Shown piece after piece: positions 48,850 through 56,218 of a stretch of 64,000 nucleotides of DNA. The DNA is from Mycobacterium sp. 1164985.4 (GTDB taxonomy: Bacteria > Actinomycetota > Actinomycetes > Mycobacteriales > Mycobacteriaceae), in NCBI RefSeq assembly GCF_001668575.1, contig NZ_LZMD01000083.1:40217-104216 (forward strand). The letters are read 5' to 3'. Each line of letters opens with the position of its first letter. Position 1 is the stretch's first letter. A model generated the notes under the pieces. That model saw nothing but the letters and a program-made list of their open reading frames with translations, was not told the DNA's origin and made no database searches. The translations under genes were made by a program, and so were the position numbers.

Positions 48850-49887
48850 ATGGCGACGCAGACGAAGCGAAACGCTCATGACGCGAAGCCGACGAGCGGC
48901 GCAGATGCGCTGCAGGAGTCGTTGCAAAGGCTCGCAGGGTCGATGACGGACCGGGCCGTGAACTCGGTTTCCGGACGGCTCAGCGGCGCCTCGAGCCGCC
49001 TGACCGACTATGCCGAGAACGGCGGCGGACTGTTGTCGGCCGTCACGGGAAAGGAAGGACTGTCACCGGTCAAGACGATGCTGAAGGCCGGCGTCGGCGG
49101 CGCCGCGAGCAGGGTGAAGGACTCGGTGAAGGGCGCGGCTGAGTCGTTGACCGACGCAGTAGGTGGTAAGGGCGGCAAGGGCGGCCAGAAAATGAAGGTC
49201 ACCAACATCGTCGAGCAGATCGAGGTCGGCGTGCCGATCGACGTGGCTTACGACCAGTGGACCCAGTTCGCTGAGTTCCCCAAGTTCATGAAGAAGGTCG
49301 AGAACGTCGAGCAGGTTTCCGACGAGAAATTGGAGTGGAAGGCTCAGGTGTTCCTCTCGCACCGGACCTGGGAGTCCACGATCGTCGAGCAGGTGCCTAA
49401 CGACCGCATCGTCTGGAAGTCGAAGGGTGCCAGGGGGTATGTCGATGGCGCGGTGACGTTCCACGAGCTCGCCGCGGACCTCACACGCATCATCGTGATA
49501 CTCGAGTACCACCCGCAGGGCTTCTTCGAGAAGACCGGTAACCTATGGCGCGCCCCGGGTCGCCGAATCCGACTCGAGCTCAAGCATTTCCAGCGTCATG
49601 TCATGACAGACACCATTCTCCACCCCGACGACGTCGAAGGGTGGCGCGGTGAGATCCGCGACGGCGAGGTGGTGTCGCCGAACCAACCCGACAACGATGA
49701 ACAGGATTCGAAGCCCGCGACACGGCGTCGGAAAGCGGCGGCACGCAACGGTTCCGGCGGGCCCAAGCCGAATCGCATGCGAGATCAGCGGGGCGCCGGT
49801 GATCGTTCCGCATCCTCCCGATCGGGCGCCCGTCGGCCCTCGTCCGGCCAGCGGCGCACCACTGCGAAGAGTACGGCACGGTCATGA
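48850..49887 (+). CDS. SRPBCC-domain gas-vesicle-associated protein (GvpZ-like by position)
   Basis: A 345-residue protein. The N-terminal 115 residues are low-complexity and helical (QESLQRLAGSMTDRAV...; GGKGGKGG). A START/SRPBCC coenzyme-binding domain spans about 118-265 (IEVGVPIDVAYDQWTQFAEFPKFM; WESTIVEQVPNDRIVWKS; RIIVILEYHPQGFFEK). The tail is basic and Ser/Arg-rich. I chose ATG 48850 because GGGGGAGG precedes it at a proper distance. It is coupled to the GvpA gene by ATGA. The ligand of the START domain is unknown. Confidence 0.75.
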   Translation: MATQTKRNAHDAKPTSGADALQESLQRLAGSMTDRAVNSVSGRLSGASSRLTDYAENGGGLLSAVTGKEGLSPVKTMLKAGVGGAASRVKDSVKGAAESLTDAVGGKGGKGGQKMKVTNIVEQIEVGVPIDVAYDQWTQFAEFPKFMKKVENVEQVSDEKLEWKAQVFLSHRTWESTIVEQVPNDRIVWKSKGARGYVDGAVTFHELAADLTRIIVILEYHPQGFFEKTGNLWRAPGRRIRLELKHFQRHVMTDTILHPDDVEGWRGEIRDGEVVSPNQPDNDEQDSKPATRRRKAAARNGSGGPKPNRMRDQRGAGDRSASSRSGARRPSSGQRRTTAKSTARS

Positions 49888-50291
49888 CAACGGCGATCCA
49901 ACCCGCATCCGGAGGCGGAGATGCGGGCGGCCCCAGCTCGAGCAGCCTGGCCGACGTCATCGACACCATTCTGGACAAGGGCCTGGTGATCGATGCTTAC
50001 GTTCGAGTGTCGCTGGTCGGCATCGAGTTGCTGACGGTGGACGCCAGAGTCGTCATCGCGAGTGTCGATACGTACCTACGTTTCGCCGAAGCCGTTAACC
50101 GGCTGGACATTTCGGAGCAGGACTCCAAGGCGGGGCTGACGGACCTGGTCGGCGAGGTCACCGAGGGCGCAGCCAAGAACAAGACCAAGGGCGCATTGGA
50201 AGCGGCGGGCGAGAAACTCGGAGATCTGCTGAGTGATTCGACTGCCGAACACGAACCGCAACCGCGGCGGAGACGACGAAGGGAGGAGTGA
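49884..50291 (+). CDS. gvpA: Gas vesicle structural protein GvpA with extended termini
   Basis: A 135-residue GvpA-family protein, nearly twice the usual length of about 70. The core at residues about 20-72 is very close to canonical GvpA: SSLADVIDTILDKGLVIDAY, RVSLVGIELLTVDARVVIAS and VDTYLRFAEAV, the amphipathic helix-beta-beta-helix that forms the vesicle rib. The added C-terminal part has an amphipathic segment (GEVTEGAAKNKTKGALEAAGEKLGDLL, shown in part) and ends in an Arg-rich run. The start overlaps the previous stop (ATGA) and the stop overlaps gvpF (TGATG). Confidence 0.87.
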   Translation: MTTAIQPASGGGDAGGPSSSSLADVIDTILDKGLVIDAYVRVSLVGIELLTVDARVVIASVDTYLRFAEAVNRLDISEQDSKAGLTDLVGEVTEGAAKNKTKGALEAAGEKLGDLLSDSTAEHEPQPRRRRRREE

Positions 50292-51076
50292 TGGCTAGGG
50301 GCAGGGACTCCGATGCATCGGAGAAGCCGTCGGGGATCTACGTCTACGGAATCGTGCCCGCCGATGTCGAGGTCGAGAGTGACGCCGAGGGAATCGGTGA
50401 TCCGCCGGCGAAGGTCGACGTGGTGCGCAAGGGAGATATCGCCGCGCTCGTCAGCCCGATCACCACGGATCAACCGCTGGGCAAACCCGAATGCCTGCAG
50501 GCGCATGCGCGCTTGCTCGACGGTACGGCGGCGGTGGCGCCGGTGCTGCCGATGCGGTTCGGGGCGGTGATGACCGACGAGGAGTCCGTCGCCGACGAGC
50601 TCCTCGGGCAGAACCACGACGAGTTCGCCGAAGCGTTGAGGGCCCTCGAGGGACATGCCGAATACATCGTCAAGGGACGCTATGAGGAAGCGGCTATCCT
50701 GCGCGAAGTCATCTCGGAAAGCGAAGAGGCACAGCAACTTCGAAACAAGATGGCGGGCCTCTCGGAGGACGCGTCGCGACAGCTGCGGATGGCGCTGGGC
50801 GAGATCGTGGTCAGCGTCATGGAGGCGAAGCGGCGCGCCGACACGGACACCGCGATCAAGGCACTCGACGAAATCGCCAAGCAGGTCAACGTCCGGGAAC
50901 CCACGCACGAACTCGATGCTGTGAGTGTGGCGGTCCTCGCCGCGGTCGACGACGAGGGTCGACTGCAGGATGCGGTCGACGGTTTGGCGCAAAAATGGGC
51001 CGCTCGCGTGCAGCTGCGGCTGCTGGGACCACTGGCGGCGTACGACTTCGTCGTCACTCGTGCGACGGCGGGCTGA
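50291..51076 (+). CDS. gvpF: Gas vesicle protein GvpF/GvpL family
   Basis: A 261-residue GvpF/L protein with GIYVYGIVPADVE at the N-terminus, HARLLDGTAAVAPVLPMRFGAVMTDEE in the first ferredoxin-like domain, a coiled middle (ESEEAQQLRNKMAGLSED) and RVQLRLLGPLAAYDFV at the end, all typical of GvpF/L. GvpF acts as chaperone or minor wall component that engages GvpA during early assembly. ATG 50291 is preceded by GGGAGGAG and overlaps the gvpA stop by one base. Confidence 0.88.
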   Translation: MARGRDSDASEKPSGIYVYGIVPADVEVESDAEGIGDPPAKVDVVRKGDIAALVSPITTDQPLGKPECLQAHARLLDGTAAVAPVLPMRFGAVMTDEESVADELLGQNHDEFAEALRALEGHAEYIVKGRYEEAAILREVISESEEAQQLRNKMAGLSEDASRQLRMALGEIVVSVMEAKRRADTDTAIKALDEIAKQVNVREPTHELDAVSVAVLAAVDDEGRLQDAVDGLAQKWAARVQLRLLGPLAAYDFVVTRATAG

Positions 51077-51081
51077 CGGCG

Positions 51082-51336
51082 ATGGGCATTTTCTCGGCTC
51101 TTGTCACCTGGCCGCTGTTGCCGGTCCGGGGTGTGATCTCGCTCGGTGAGCTGATCGAGCGCCAAGTGAATGCCGAACTGAACGATCCGGCACGGACGCG
51201 CAGGCAACTCGAGGAACTCGAAGATGCGCGTCGGCGGGGCGAGATCTCGGCGGAAGAGGAACGCGAGGCCCAGGAGCAGATTCTGGCGACGAGGATCGGG
51301 CAGGACGCGGGCACAACGCCTGAGGAAGACGGGTGA
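51082..51336 (+). CDS. gvpG: Gas vesicle protein GvpG
   Basis: An 84-residue GvpG: a hydrophobic N-terminus LVTWPLLPVRGVISLGELIERQVN, followed by a charged helix EELEDARRRGEISAEEEREAQEQIL as in the family. GvpG is an essential assembly factor of unknown mechanism. The start is ATG 51082, 5 bp after gvpF; a longer upstream frame overlaps gvpF and is not family-like. Confidence 0.85.
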   Translation: MGIFSALVTWPLLPVRGVISLGELIERQVNAELNDPARTRRQLEELEDARRRGEISAEEEREAQEQILATRIGQDAGTTPEEDG

Positions 51337-51665
51337 GAGCAATGACCCAAGGCAGTCGAACACGCACGAGTAAAGGTCGCGGCGGCGAATCACCGCTGAA
51401 TGCACGGCAAGCCGTCGGGGTGGCACGTGACCTCATCGAGGAACTCAGCGGCAGCGAACCGGTCGCCATGACTTCGGTGGAGCCGACCGACACCGACGGC
51501 TGGGTGGTCGATTTCGAGGTGGTCGAAGACCGACGCATCCCATCCTCGGCGGACATCCTCGCGCTCTACGAGGTCGAACTGGATGTCGACGGCGAACTGC
51601 TGGGATTCCGCCGGGTCCGGCGATATCTGCGCGGCCAGACCCGAGAGGGAGGTGAGGGCACGTGA
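51333..51665 (+). CDS. gvpO: Gas vesicle protein GvpO
   Basis: A 110-residue GvpO-family protein: a basic N-terminal tail (SRTRTSKGRGG), then ARQAVGVARDLIEELSG and the beta-rich WVVDFEVVEDRRIPSSADILALYEV, LGFRRVRRYLRGQ. GvpO is thought to aid assembly or gvp expression. Starts are GTG 51333 (GTGA overlap with gvpG, AGGAAG upstream) or ATG 51342; I prefer the first. Confidence 0.85.
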   Translation: MRAMTQGSRTRTSKGRGGESPLNARQAVGVARDLIEELSGSEPVAMTSVEPTDTDGWVVDFEVVEDRRIPSSADILALYEVELDVDGELLGFRRVRRYLRGQTREGGEGT

Positions 51666-52042
51666 CGTTGGGCGACGACAGCCTCGTGCCACGCGGATAC
51701 GGAGGTGGCGGTGTCGCGAGTCCGCAGCCGGCGAACCTCGGCGACATCCTCGAGCGGGTGCTGGACAAGGGCATCGTGATCGCCGGCGATATCCAGGTCA
51801 ATCTCCTCGACATCGAACTTCTCACCATCAAACTGCGGCTGGTGGTGGCGTCCCTCGACACCGCCAAAGAGGTGGGTATCGACTGGTGGGAGAACGACCC
51901 CTGGCTCACCGGCAAGAAGTCGCAGCTGCAACTCGAGAACGAAAAGCTGCGCGCGCAGATCAGGCGGCTCGAACAGGGCGACGGCCAGCGCCGCGCGGTC
52001 GAGGCGCAGCCGGTGACATACGAGGACGTCGAATATGACTGA
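51662..52042 (+). CDS. gvpJ: GvpA/GvpJ-type gas vesicle protein
   Basis: A 126-residue GvpJ-like protein. The GvpA-type core is NLGDILERVLDKGIVIAGDIQVNLLDIELLTIKLRLVVAS, shown in part, followed by the actinobacterial DWWENDPW motif and a coiled tail KSQLQLENEKLRAQIRRLEQ. GvpJ is a minor shell protein thought to affect vesicle nucleation or shape. The start is GTG 51662 overlapping the gvpO stop; the end overlaps the next gene by 8 bp. Confidence 0.86.
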   Translation: MTLGDDSLVPRGYGGGGVASPQPANLGDILERVLDKGIVIAGDIQVNLLDIELLTIKLRLVVASLDTAKEVGIDWWENDPWLTGKKSQLQLENEKLRAQIRRLEQGDGQRRAVEAQPVTYEDVEYD

Positions 52043-52808
52043 TGGCGTTTGGCTGTACGCCGTGACCCAGAGTGAGGGTGCCGATGCCCGGCTGGCCGGC
52101 GTCCGAGGTGTCGCCGGTGGACTGGTGCACGTGGTGTCGACCGATCACCTCGCAGCCGTCGTCGGCTCCGTCGACCTGGACGAGTTCGGCAAGGACGCCC
52201 TTACCCGCAACCTCGAGGACCTCGACTGGGTCGCCGGGAAGGCGCGTGCGCACGACGCCGTCATCAGCACGGTCGCCCGGTCCGGCGCGGTCATTCCGGT
52301 ACGGATGGCGACGGTCTACCTCTCGGAGGACCGGGTGCGGGAGATGTTGCGCCATCGCGGCCTTGACTTCGAGGCGACGTTGAACCGGCTCCGCGACCGC
52401 CTCGAGGTCGGTGTGAAGGTCTACGCCGACCCGAAGCGCCAGCACGCGCCTGCCGGTGCCAAAGAGGGCAGCGAAAAGATAAGCGGCACTGCATATCTGA
52501 TGCGCAGAAGACAGGCGCTGGTCTCCCGCGAAGAGGCTTATCAGGCCGCGGCCGCCGAGGCCGAGCGTATTCACAGCACGCTGATGCGTTACGCCGTCGA
52601 CGGGAAGCGCAGGCCGCCGCCGACGCGCGCTCTGTCGGGCCGCGACGACGTGATCGTGCTCAACGGTACCTATCTGGTCGACTCCGACGCGGTGGGGTTG
52701 TTCCGCAAAGCCGTTGCAGCGCTGGTGATGTCGACAGACAAGCTCACGCTGGAGACGACGGGTCCGTGGCCTCCCTACTCGTTCGCGGGTGAACCGGTGT
52801 CCGGATGA
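52035..52808 (+). CDS. gvpL: Gas vesicle protein GvpF/GvpL family (second copy)
   Basis: A 257-residue GvpL-like protein: VWLYAVTQSEGAD at the N-terminus, HDAVISTVARSGAVIPVRMATVYLSED, the DRLEVGVKVYADP motif, and a C-terminal VLNGTYLVDSDAVGLFRKAV with ETTGPWPPYSF, the strongest family signature, which marks an interaction surface. It overlaps gvpJ by 8 bp and the next gene by four (ATGA). Confidence 0.87.
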   Translation: MTDGVWLYAVTQSEGADARLAGVRGVAGGLVHVVSTDHLAAVVGSVDLDEFGKDALTRNLEDLDWVAGKARAHDAVISTVARSGAVIPVRMATVYLSEDRVREMLRHRGLDFEATLNRLRDRLEVGVKVYADPKRQHAPAGAKEGSEKISGTAYLMRRRQALVSREEAYQAAAAEAERIHSTLMRYAVDGKRRPPPTRALSGRDDVIVLNGTYLVDSDAVGLFRKAVAALVMSTDKLTLETTGPWPPYSFAGEPVSG

Positions 52809-53020
52809 CCGACGTACTACCCGGGCAGGAGGACCGCCGCATCGCACTCGTCGATCTACTCGACCGGGTGCTGGCCGGTGGCGTCGTGATCAGCGGTGAG
52901 GTCGTACTCTCGATAGCGGACGTCGACATGGTCGTGATCTCCCTTCGGACCCTGGTGTCTTCGATGAGCTCGCTGGTGTCAGCCGAACAGGACATCGGAG
53001 ATGAACCTGACTGGTCCTGA
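52805..53020 (+). CDS. Short GvpA/J/M-family protein (GvpS-like)
   Basis: A 71-residue third member of the GvpA fold: IALVDLLDRVLAGGVVISGEVVLSIADVDMVVISLRTLVSS, shown in part, with the same helix-strand-strand pattern. The position between the second GvpF/L and GvpK is that of GvpS in Streptomyces clusters. It is probably a minor shell protein. It overlaps gvpK by 20 bp, the longest overlap in the cluster. Confidence 0.82.
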   Translation: MTDVLPGQEDRRIALVDLLDRVLAGGVVISGEVVLSIADVDMVVISLRTLVSSMSSLVSAEQDIGDEPDWS

Positions 53021-53333
53021 GGCCCGCGACGAACCGCCCGCGCCGAGGCGGCGGATCAACTCCGACCCGGCCAATGTCGAGCGCGGTTTGGTCAGCCTGG
53101 TGCTGACACTGGTCGAGCTGCTGCGACAGCTGATGGAGCGTCAGGCAATCCGCAGGGTCGACGATGGGACATTGTCCGACGAGCAGATAGAGCGCATCGG
53201 CACCACGCTCATGCTGCTCGAAGAGAAGATGGCCGAGCTGCGCGACCACTTCGGTCTCAAGCCGGAGGACCTCAACATCGACCTGGGGCCGCTCGGGCCA
53301 CTGCTGCCCACCGATCGCGACCCGCTTTATTGA
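53001..53333 (+). CDS. gvpK: Gas vesicle protein GvpK
   Basis: A 110-residue GvpK: INSDPANVERGLVSLVLTLVELLRQLMERQAIRRVDDGTLSDEQIERIG, shown in part, then MLLEEKMAELRDHFGLKPEDLNIDLGPLGPLL, all strongly family-like. GvpK is essential for vesicle formation. It is the last gene of the cluster. ATG 53001 lies inside the previous gene; GvpK proteins commonly start with such a short polar lead. Confidence 0.87.
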   Translation: MNLTGPEARDEPPAPRRRINSDPANVERGLVSLVLTLVELLRQLMERQAIRRVDDGTLSDEQIERIGTTLMLLEEKMAELRDHFGLKPEDLNIDLGPLGPLLPTDRDPLY

Positions 53334-53345
53334 CAGTCTTGTCAA
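53330..53345. promoter_or_regulatory. Inverted repeat TTGACA-GTCT-TGTCAA after gvpK
   Basis: A perfect 6-bp inverted repeat with a 4-nt centre covering the gvpK stop. With no U-run it is a poor terminator. It could be an operator or a -35 region for the MFS gene, but no convincing -10 was found. The rest of the gap to 53489 shows only the Shine-Dalgarno AGGAGG. Confidence 0.3.
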
Positions 53346-53489
53346 AGTTGCCATCGCACTGGCGATACCGGGTATCCCCCGACGTGCGCTGGTAATTTGC
53401 CTGTGCACCGAGAAACACGGCCCAACTGCCGGCGCTCGCCGTGCCAACCGTCAGCGGGTCGTGCCCGACGGACGGTAGGAGGCCCGCAC

Positions 53490-54878
53490 GTGGATCCCGA
53501 TGGTTCGACCAGCCCGAAGCTGCAACCCGAACCGGAAGCACCCGCGCCGGGCGATGTGAAGAAAGCGATCGCGGCCTCGGCCGTCGGCAACTACACCGAA
53601 TGGTTCGACTACGGCCTCTATGCCTACGGGGTCTCCTACATCTCCGCTGCAATCTTCCCGGGCGAGGGAACGACGGCGACGTTGTTGGCCCTGATGACGT
53701 TCGCGGTCTCCTTCCTGGTGCGCCCGCTCGGCGGATTCGTGTGGGGGCCCCTGGGTGACCGGCTCGGCCGGCGCCGGGTGCTGGCGATCACGATCCTGGT
53801 GATGGCTGGTGCGACGCTGTGCGTCGGACTGGTTCCGAGCTACGCGACGATCGGGGTCTGGGCGCCGGTCCTGATGGTGATCCTGCGGATGATCCAGGGG
53901 TTCTCGACCGGCGGCGAGTACGGCGGCGCCGCCACGTTCATGGCTGAGTATGCGCCGACGCGCCGTCGCGGCGTGATGGGCAGCTTCCTCGAGTTCGGCA
54001 CCCTGGCCGGCTTCTCGACGGGCGCGCTGATGATGCTCGGATTCTCGCTGGTGCTCTCCGACGACCAGATGGAAGTGTGGGGCTGGCGACTGCCGTTCCT
54101 CGTCGCCGCGCCCCTCGGCCTGATCGGGCTGTACCTGCGCACCCGGCTGGACGAGACCCCGGTGTTCAAGGACCTGGAGGACCAGGGCGAGCAGGAGGAG
54201 AACGTTTTCGCTGCGTTCCGGGACCTTCTCGCCGAGTACTGGGGCCCGATCCTCCGCCTCGGCGGGCTGGTGGTCGCGCTCAACGTCGTCAATTACACGC
54301 TGCTCACCTACATGCCCACCTACCTCGAGCAGTCGATCGGCCTGTCCACCGACATGTCGTTGGTCGTGCCGATCATCGGCATGCTCTCGATGATGGTGTT
54401 CCTGCCGTTCGCGGGGTTGGCCTCGGACCGGTACGGGCGCAAACCGGTGTGGTGGATCTCGTTGATCGGCTTGTTCATCGCCGGGATCCCGATGTTCATG
54501 CTGATGTCGACCGGTGTCATCGGCGCCATCATCGGCTTCGCGGTGCTCGGGTTGCTCTACGTGCCCCAACTGGCGACCATCTCGGCGACGTTCCCGGCGA
54601 TGTTCCCGACGCAGGTGCGCTATGCCGGCTTCGCCATCGCCTACAACGTGTCGACGGCGCTGTTCGGCGGCACCGCGCCGGCGGTCAACGACTGGTTGGT
54701 CAACTTGACGGGCGACAACCTGGTGCCGGCGTACTACATGATGGGCGCCTGCGTCGTCGGCGCGATCGCATTGGTCAAGAACCCAGAGACCGCGCGATGC
54801 CCGATCTTCGGCACCAAGATTCCCGGCACCCCGGGAGCGCCGCCGCAGGAGGATTACGCGCTCGAGGGCAGCCGCTGA
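53490..54878 (+). CDS. MFS transporter of the metabolite:H+ symporter (MHS/ProP-like) group
   Basis: A 462-residue 12-helix transporter. AASAVGNYTEWFDYGLYAY is the MHS signature at the N-terminus, RPLGGFVWGPLGDRLGRRRVL the loop 2-3 motif, and MIQGFSTGGEYGGAATFMAEYAP the motif in helix 5. The centre holds a longer loop (EDQGEQEENVFAAF). Relatives import proline betaine, alpha-ketoglutarate, shikimate or related acids with protons. The GTG at 53490 has AGGAGG 7 nt upstream. It ends 1 bp before the stop of the convergent aminotransferase and probably imports the substrate of the following catabolic island. Confidence 0.84.
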   Translation: MDPDGSTSPKLQPEPEAPAPGDVKKAIAASAVGNYTEWFDYGLYAYGVSYISAAIFPGEGTTATLLALMTFAVSFLVRPLGGFVWGPLGDRLGRRRVLAITILVMAGATLCVGLVPSYATIGVWAPVLMVILRMIQGFSTGGEYGGAATFMAEYAPTRRRGVMGSFLEFGTLAGFSTGALMMLGFSLVLSDDQMEVWGWRLPFLVAAPLGLIGLYLRTRLDETPVFKDLEDQGEQEENVFAAFRDLLAEYWGPILRLGGLVVALNVVNYTLLTYMPTYLEQSIGLSTDMSLVVPIIGMLSMMVFLPFAGLASDRYGRKPVWWISLIGLFIAGIPMFMLMSTGVIGAIIGFAVLGLLYVPQLATISATFPAMFPTQVRYAGFAIAYNVSTALFGGTAPAVNDWLVNLTGDNLVPAYYMMGACVVGAIALVKNPETARCPIFGTKIPGTPGAPPQEDYALEGSR

Positions 54879-54879
54879 C

Positions 54880-56157
54880 TCACAGGACGGCGCTCACCGC
54901 GTCCGACCAGATGCCCGCGGCCTCGTCGATCTGCTCGGCGTTCACGACGAGCGCCGGGATGAACCGCACGACCTGTCCCCATGCGCCGCAGGTGAGCAAC
55001 AGCAGGCCCCGGCGGGCGGCCTCCTGCTGCACGGCGAGGGCCGTGGCTCCATCGGGTTTGCCTGCGGCGTCGCGGAATTCGGTGCCGATCATCAACCCAA
55101 GACCGCGCACATCGGAGATTGCGTCGAACTTGTCGCCGACCGTCTGCAGCGCCTCGCGCAACTGCGCGCCGCGTGCGGCGGCGTTGTCGACCAGTCGCTC
55201 GTCGGCGATCACGTCCAGGGTGGCCACCGCCGCCGCGCACGCCACCGCGTTCGCGCCGTACGTACCGCCCTGCGAGCCCGGCCACGCCCGTTCCATCAGC
55301 GCCGCCGGCGCTGCGATACCCGACAGCGGGAAGCCCGACGCGAGTCCCTTCGCGGTGATCAGGATGTCCGGGCGCGCTTGCGCGGTGAAGAAATGCTGCT
55401 GACCCCAGAAGCGGCCGGTGCGGCCGAAGCCGGTCTGCACCTCGTCGACGACCAACAGGATGCCGTGCTCGTCGGCGCGCTCGCGCAGGCCGGCGAAGAA
55501 CCGTTCGTTGGCCGGCACGTAACCGCCCTCGCCGAGCACCGGTTCGACGATGAACGCGGCGGTGTCGGCCGGCGCGCTGATCGTCTGCAGGAGGTAGTCG
55601 AGCTGGTCCAGGGCGAAGTCGGTGGATTGCTCGACCGGCCACCCGAAGTGGCCCGGGTCGGGGAAGGGCGCGACGTGCACGCCGGCCATCAACGGGGAGA
55701 AGCCCGCGCGAAATCGGGTGCCGGAGGTGGTCATCGACGCCGCCGCGACGGTGCGGCCGTGGAAGCCGCCGTGGAAGACGATGACGTTCGGCCTGCCCGT
55801 GGCCTGCCGCGACAGCCGCAGCGCCGCCTCCACCGCCTCGCTCCCGGAGTTGGCGAAGAACAATCGGTCCAGTCCGGACGGCAGCACCTCGCCGAGGCGC
55901 TCCACCAGCGTGAGCAGCGGCCGGTGCATCACGGTCGTGTACTGGCCGTGAATCAGCGTGGCGACCTGGCGCTGCGCGGCCTCCACCACCCGCGGGTGGC
56001 AGTGCCCGGTGCTGGTCACCCCGATGCCGGCGGTGAAGTCGAGGTAGCGGCGGTCCTGTTCGTCGTAGAGCAGCACTCCTTCGCCGCGGGCGGCCACGAC
56101 GCCGGTCGCCTGTTTGAGAATCTGCGAGAGCTGTGGGGCTTGGGAGGCCGAGGTCAT
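54880..56157 (-). CDS. Class III omega-aminotransferase (GabT-like)
   Basis: A 425-residue PLP enzyme: DFTAGIGVTSTGHCHPRVVEA at the N-terminus, FFANSGSEAVEAALRLSR, HGGFHGRT, LVVDEVQTGFGRTGRFW with the Asp, and ITAKGLASGFPLSGI with the PLP lysine. It most resembles 4-aminobutyrate or other omega-amino-acid transaminases. It is divergent from an aldehyde dehydrogenase with a palindromic operator between, so the pair likely turns an omega-amino acid into a dicarboxylate or semialdehyde product. GAGGAT precedes ATG 56157. Confidence 0.85.
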   Translation of the reverse strand: MTSASQAPQLSQILKQATGVVAARGEGVLLYDEQDRRYLDFTAGIGVTSTGHCHPRVVEAAQRQVATLIHGQYTTVMHRPLLTLVERLGEVLPSGLDRLFFANSGSEAVEAALRLSRQATGRPNVIVFHGGFHGRTVAAASMTTSGTRFRAGFSPLMAGVHVAPFPDPGHFGWPVEQSTDFALDQLDYLLQTISAPADTAAFIVEPVLGEGGYVPANERFFAGLRERADEHGILLVVDEVQTGFGRTGRFWGQQHFFTAQARPDILITAKGLASGFPLSGIAAPAALMERAWPGSQGGTYGANAVACAAAVATLDVIADERLVDNAAARGAQLREALQTVGDKFDAISDVRGLGLMIGTEFRDAAGKPDGATALAVQQEAARRGLLLLTCGAWGQVVRFIPALVVNAEQIDEAAGIWSDAVSAVL

Positions 56158-56183
56158 GGCATGATCCTCAGTGGCTAGCTGTA

Positions 56184-56197
56184 GATTGTCAACAATC
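56184..56197. promoter_or_regulatory. GntR operator, copy 1 (GATTGTCAACAATC)
   Basis: Half-sites GATTGT and ACAATC flank a 2-nt centre, a form typical of FCD-type GntR operators. It lies between the divergent aminotransferase and aldehyde dehydrogenase genes. On the minus strand it contains TTGACA, a perfect -35. Copies 2 and 3 are at 59076 and 59887. Confidence 0.7.
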
Positions 56198-56218
56198 CGA
56201 CCATTCGAGGGAGGCGTG

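Noticed and set aside
53451..54569. 372-codon minus-strand frame opposite the MFS transporter
   Set aside because: His/Asp/Arg-rich shadow of a 12-helix transporter gene.
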